From positions 1 to 64,000 of the forward strand of contig JALHOP010000007.1 of NCBI GenBank assembly GCA_022842935.1: a stretch of DNA of 64,000 nucleotides. The letters are read 5' to 3'. Both the position numbers and the translations under genes were made by a program. Below the pieces are notes generated by a model. That model did not search any database. It was given only the letters and a program-made list of their open reading frames with translations, and was not told the origin of the DNA. Positions 61,551 to 64,000 of the stretch are shown piece by piece (the first letter of the stretch is position 1; each line of letters starts with the position of its first letter). The DNA is from Myxococcota bacterium (GTDB lineage Bacteria > Myxococcota > XYA12-FULL-58-9 > JALHOP01).

Positions 61551-62678
61551 ATGGCTAAGAAGATCGCACTGGCGGTTCTCGCCGTGCTGGTGATCGTTGG
61601 CGTCCTCGCTGGCATCAAGGGCGCGCAGATCGGGGCGATGATCAAGGCGGGCGAGAGCTTCAAGATGCCGCCGACGGTCGTGACCGCGACCGAGACCAAA
61701 GAAGAGACCTGGCAGCCGACGCTGACGGCGGTCGGCACGCTCAACGCCATCCAGCAGGTCACTGTGGCCCCCGAGTCACCCGGCCAAGTGAAGAAGATCG
61801 AGTTCCAGTCGGGCCAGATGGTCAAGCAGGGCCAGCTCTTGGTGCGACTCGATACGCAGGTCGAAGCGGCCCAGCTCGCGTCCGCTGAAGCAGACGCAAA
61901 GCTCGCGCGTGTACAGCTCGAGCGCACGCAGAAGCTCTTCGAGACCAAGGCGATTTCGCAGGCCGAGCTCGACAGTGCCGAGGCACGGTTTGCCTCCGCC
62001 GAAGCGCAGGTCGCGAACCTCCGCGGTCTCATCGACCGCAAGACCATCAAAGCACCGTTTGCTGGTCGCCTGGGCATTCGCCAGGTCGACCCGGGCGCCT
62101 ACGTGAATAGCGGTATGGCTCTGGTGACTCTGCAAGCGCTCGGACAAATGTACGTCGACTTCAGCATGCCGCAGCAGCGCTTGTCGCAACTCGCGACCGA
62201 CCAGGTGGTTCGCGTCACCTCCGACGCGTTTCCCGGCGTCGAGTGGCTCGGCAAGCTCGTGACCGTCGACGCCGCCGTGGACGAGTCGACCCGCAACGTC
62301 AAGGTGCGCGCCGTCATCGACAATCCCGAAGAGAAGCTGCGCCCAGGTATGTTCGTCGACGTGGCGGTGCTGCTGCCCAACACCGAGAAAGTCATCGTCG
62401 TCCCGGCGACGTCGGTCGCTTATGCGCCCTACGGCGACCGCGTCTTCATCGTGCAAGAGCGCAAGAACGAAGCTGGCGAAACCGAGAAGTTCGTCAAGCA
62501 GACGATTGTCCGCTTAGGCGAACGCCGCGGCGACTTCGTCGTCGTCTCCGAGGGCCTTGCGCCAGGACAAACCGTCGTCACGAGTGGCGCCTTCAAGCTG
62601 CAAGAGAACGCCCCCGTCTCGATCACCGACAAGCTCGCCCCCGACGCCAAGATCTCGCCCAAGCCCGAGGACTCATAA
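61551..62678 (+). CDS. RND efflux pump periplasmic adaptor
   Basis: A 375-residue membrane-fusion protein of the AcrA/MexA type. The N-terminal membrane anchor is IALAVLAVLVIVGVLAGI. The lipoyl half-motifs are SPGQVKKIEFQSGQMVKQGQ and IKAPFAGRLGIRQVDPGAYV. Between them lies a coiled-coil hairpin (QVEAAQLASAEADAKLARVQ, QAELDSAEARFASAEAQVAN). The C-terminal beta-barrel is LRPGMFVDVAVLLPN and the membrane-proximal domain follows. There is no Cys lipobox, so the anchor stays as a helix. The inner-membrane pump gene starts four bases after its stop. Confidence 0.92.
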   Translation: MAKKIALAVLAVLVIVGVLAGIKGAQIGAMIKAGESFKMPPTVVTATETKEETWQPTLTAVGTLNAIQQVTVAPESPGQVKKIEFQSGQMVKQGQLLVRLDTQVEAAQLASAEADAKLARVQLERTQKLFETKAISQAELDSAEARFASAEAQVANLRGLIDRKTIKAPFAGRLGIRQVDPGAYVNSGMALVTLQALGQMYVDFSMPQQRLSQLATDQVVRVTSDAFPGVEWLGKLVTVDAAVDESTRNVKVRAVIDNPEEKLRPGMFVDVAVLLPNTEKVIVVPATSVAYAPYGDRVFIVQERKNEAGETEKFVKQTIVRLGERRGDFVVVSEGLAPGQTVVTSGAFKLQENAPVSITDKLAPDAKISPKPEDS

Positions 62679-62682
62679 CGTC

Positions 62683-64000
62683 ATGCGTTTCACGGACTTG
62701 TTCATTCGGCGACCTGTCATCGCCATCGTCGTCAATTTGGTCATCGTCATCGCCGGCGTGCAGGCGATCAAGCGGCTGACCGTTCGCCAATACCCCGAGA
62801 GTCAAAACGCCTCGATCACCATCACGACCGCCTACGTGGGCGCGTCAGCCGATCTGGTGCGCGGCTTCATCACGACCCCGCTCGAGCGCGCTATCGCCGC
62901 CGCCGATGGTATCGATTACGTTTCGTCGAAGAGCACTCTGGGCGTTTCCGTCATCACGGCGCGTCTTGCGCTCAACTACGACTCCAACAAGGCCCTCGCC
63001 GAGATCAGCTCGAAGGTCGACCAGGTGCGCAACGACCTGCCTCCCGAAGCGCAGGTGCCCATCATCAACCTCGAGTCCGCCGACAGTCAGTTTGCCGCGG
63101 CCTACTTGTCGTTCAGCTCCGACGTCCTTGAGCAGAACGAGATCACCGACTATCTGGTGCGCGAGATCCAGCCACGCCTGACCTCCGTCGAGGGTGTGCA
63201 ACGCGCTGACCTCTTGGGTGGCCGTACGTTCGCGATGCGGATCTGGCTCAAGCCAGAGCGCTTGGCGGCCTTCAACATCTCGCCAGCGCAGATCCGAGCG
63301 GCGCTCGCCAACAACAACTACCTGGCGGCGGTCGGCAAGACGAAGGGCTCGCTCATTCAAGTCAATCTGTCGGCGAACACGGACCTGCAGAGTGTCGCCG
63401 AATTCAAACGGCTCGTCATTCGTGAGGGTGGTGGGGCGCTGGTGCGGCTCGAAGACGTCGCCGACGTTCAGCTCGGTGCCGAAAACTACGACGAAGAAGT
63501 TCGCTTCAGCGGACAGACCGCCGTGTTCGTCGGCGTCTGGGTTTTGCCCAACGCCAACAGCCTCGATGTCATCAAGGCGGTGCGCGCCGAGCTCGAAGAC
63601 ATCAAGAAGTCGGTACCCGGTCAGCTCAAGGTCTTCATGGCGTACGACGCCACCGAATACATCCAGAGCGCCATCGACGATGTCATCGAGACGCTTCTCG
63701 AGACGTTGCTCATCGTCGTCGTCATCATCTTCTTGTTCTTGGGCTCGCTGCGCTCGGTGCTCATCCCCATCGTCGCCATCCCGGTGTCGCTCATTGGCGC
63801 CGTGTTCTTGATGCAGGCGTTCGGGTTCACCATCAACCTGCTGACGCTGCTCGCCATCGTCCTCTCGGTAGGTCTCGTTGTCGACGACGCCATCGTCGTC
63901 GTCGAGAACACCGAACGTCACTTGCGCGACGGTCTGAGCCCCATGGAGGCGGCCAAGCTCGGGGCGCGCGAGCTCGTAGGCCCCATCATCGCCATGACCA
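62683..64000 (+). CDS. RND family efflux permease (3' end off the right edge)
   Basis: The frame opens at ATG 62683 and stays open to the window end, 439 codons seen of about 1,020 expected. MRFTDLFIRRPVIAIVVNLV is the usual RND N-terminus. The porter domain follows (VSSKSTLGVSVITARLALNY, DSQFAAAYLSFSS, GGRTFAMRIWLKPERLAAFN). The second helix block has ALIVVVVIIFLFLGSLRSVL-like residues and LLAIVLSVGLVVDDAIVVVE with the proton-relay Asp pair. It pairs with the adaptor gene; an outer-membrane factor may lie beyond the edge. Confidence 0.93.
   Translation, partial: MRFTDLFIRRPVIAIVVNLVIVIAGVQAIKRLTVRQYPESQNASITITTAYVGASADLVRGFITTPLERAIAAADGIDYVSSKSTLGVSVITARLALNYDSNKALAEISSKVDQVRNDLPPEAQVPIINLESADSQFAAAYLSFSSDVLEQNEITDYLVREIQPRLTSVEGVQRADLLGGRTFAMRIWLKPERLAAFNISPAQIRAALANNNYLAAVGKTKGSLIQVNLSANTDLQSVAEFKRLVIREGGGALVRLEDVADVQLGAENYDEEVRFSGQTAVFVGVWVLPNANSLDVIKAVRAELEDIKKSVPGQLKVFMAYDATEYIQSAIDDVIETLLETLLIVVVIIFLFLGSLRSVLIPIVAIPVSLIGAVFLMQAFGFTINLLTLLAIVLSVGLVVDDAIVVVENTERHLRDGLSPMEAAKLGARELVGPIIAMT

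Noticed and set aside
62845-63921. A 358-codon frame antisense to the RND permease
   Set aside because: Same shadow effect; the real gene has complete RND motifs and runs off the window.

Overview
The window is GC-rich DNA with densely packed genes and reads as part of a myxobacterium-like chromosome (Myxococcota or the related Bradymonadota). The evidence for this is indirect: many lipoproteins with cysteine-rich low-complexity modules, a DUF4215-type 'myxococcus cysteine-rich' repeat, a PilZ protein resembling the Myxococcus paralogous family, an MJ0042-type zinc-ribbon/TPR protein, and a gatC-gatA-gatB operon. I see no rRNA, tRNA, CRISPR array, transposase, integrase or origin.

Layout. 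1-3.8 kb is an accessory strip. It holds three toxin-antitoxin modules (hicAB, a FitAB/VapBC-like pair, an RHH-PIN pair), separated by copies of a structured repeat of about 80-145 bp, all in the same orientation, and ends with a small lipoprotein and a broken gene. 3.8-9.3 kb carries housekeeping and metabolic genes: a YtcJ-like amidohydrolase lipoprotein, two unknowns, MoeB-rhodanese, a glycerophosphodiester phosphodiesterase and oligoribonuclease. 9.3-14.6 kb holds a hidden 59-residue frame, a small lipoprotein and a four-gene Gld-type ABC operon. 14.7-16.3 kb encodes a PpiD-like periplasmic foldase. 16.4-32.2 kb is rich in surface, secreted or effector-like proteins of unknown role: a Cys-rich plus ALK-type glycine-rich lipoprotein, a 796-residue protein with a duplicated module, an NHL-type 1,227-residue lipoprotein and a FAD oxidoreductase. 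It is interrupted by an acyl-CoA dehydrogenase and a fourth toxin-antitoxin pair.

32.3-40.2 kb contains an alpha/beta hydrolase lipoprotein, radA, an MFS transporter, PilZ, an S9 (DPP-IV-like) peptidase and two small unknowns. 40.4-45 kb is a second accessory patch: a Fic protein co-translated with an ExbB/MotA-like membrane protein, three or four direct repeats upstream, the remnant of a nucleotidyltransferase-like gene, and a three-PG-binding-domain M15 peptidase. 46.7-54.5 kb returns to core functions: a UvrD/PcrA helicase, the zinc-ribbon/TPR protein and gatCAB. 54.6-60.5 kb is a tight six-gene reverse-strand operon: an NadE-like amide synthetase, an acyl ligase, an acyl carrier protein, an AsnB-like amidotransferase and two LbH acyltransferases. 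It looks like a dedicated pathway for activating, amidating and transferring an acyl group. The window ends in an RND efflux operon cut by the right edge.

Two patterns stand out. In all four toxin-antitoxin operons the first base of a TTGAC(A/G) -35 box lies 35 or 36 bases before the start codon, so transcription should begin at the start codon and the messages should be leaderless. The repeat between the cassettes has attC-like architecture but, except at one half-site, lacks the canonical AAC/GTT core.
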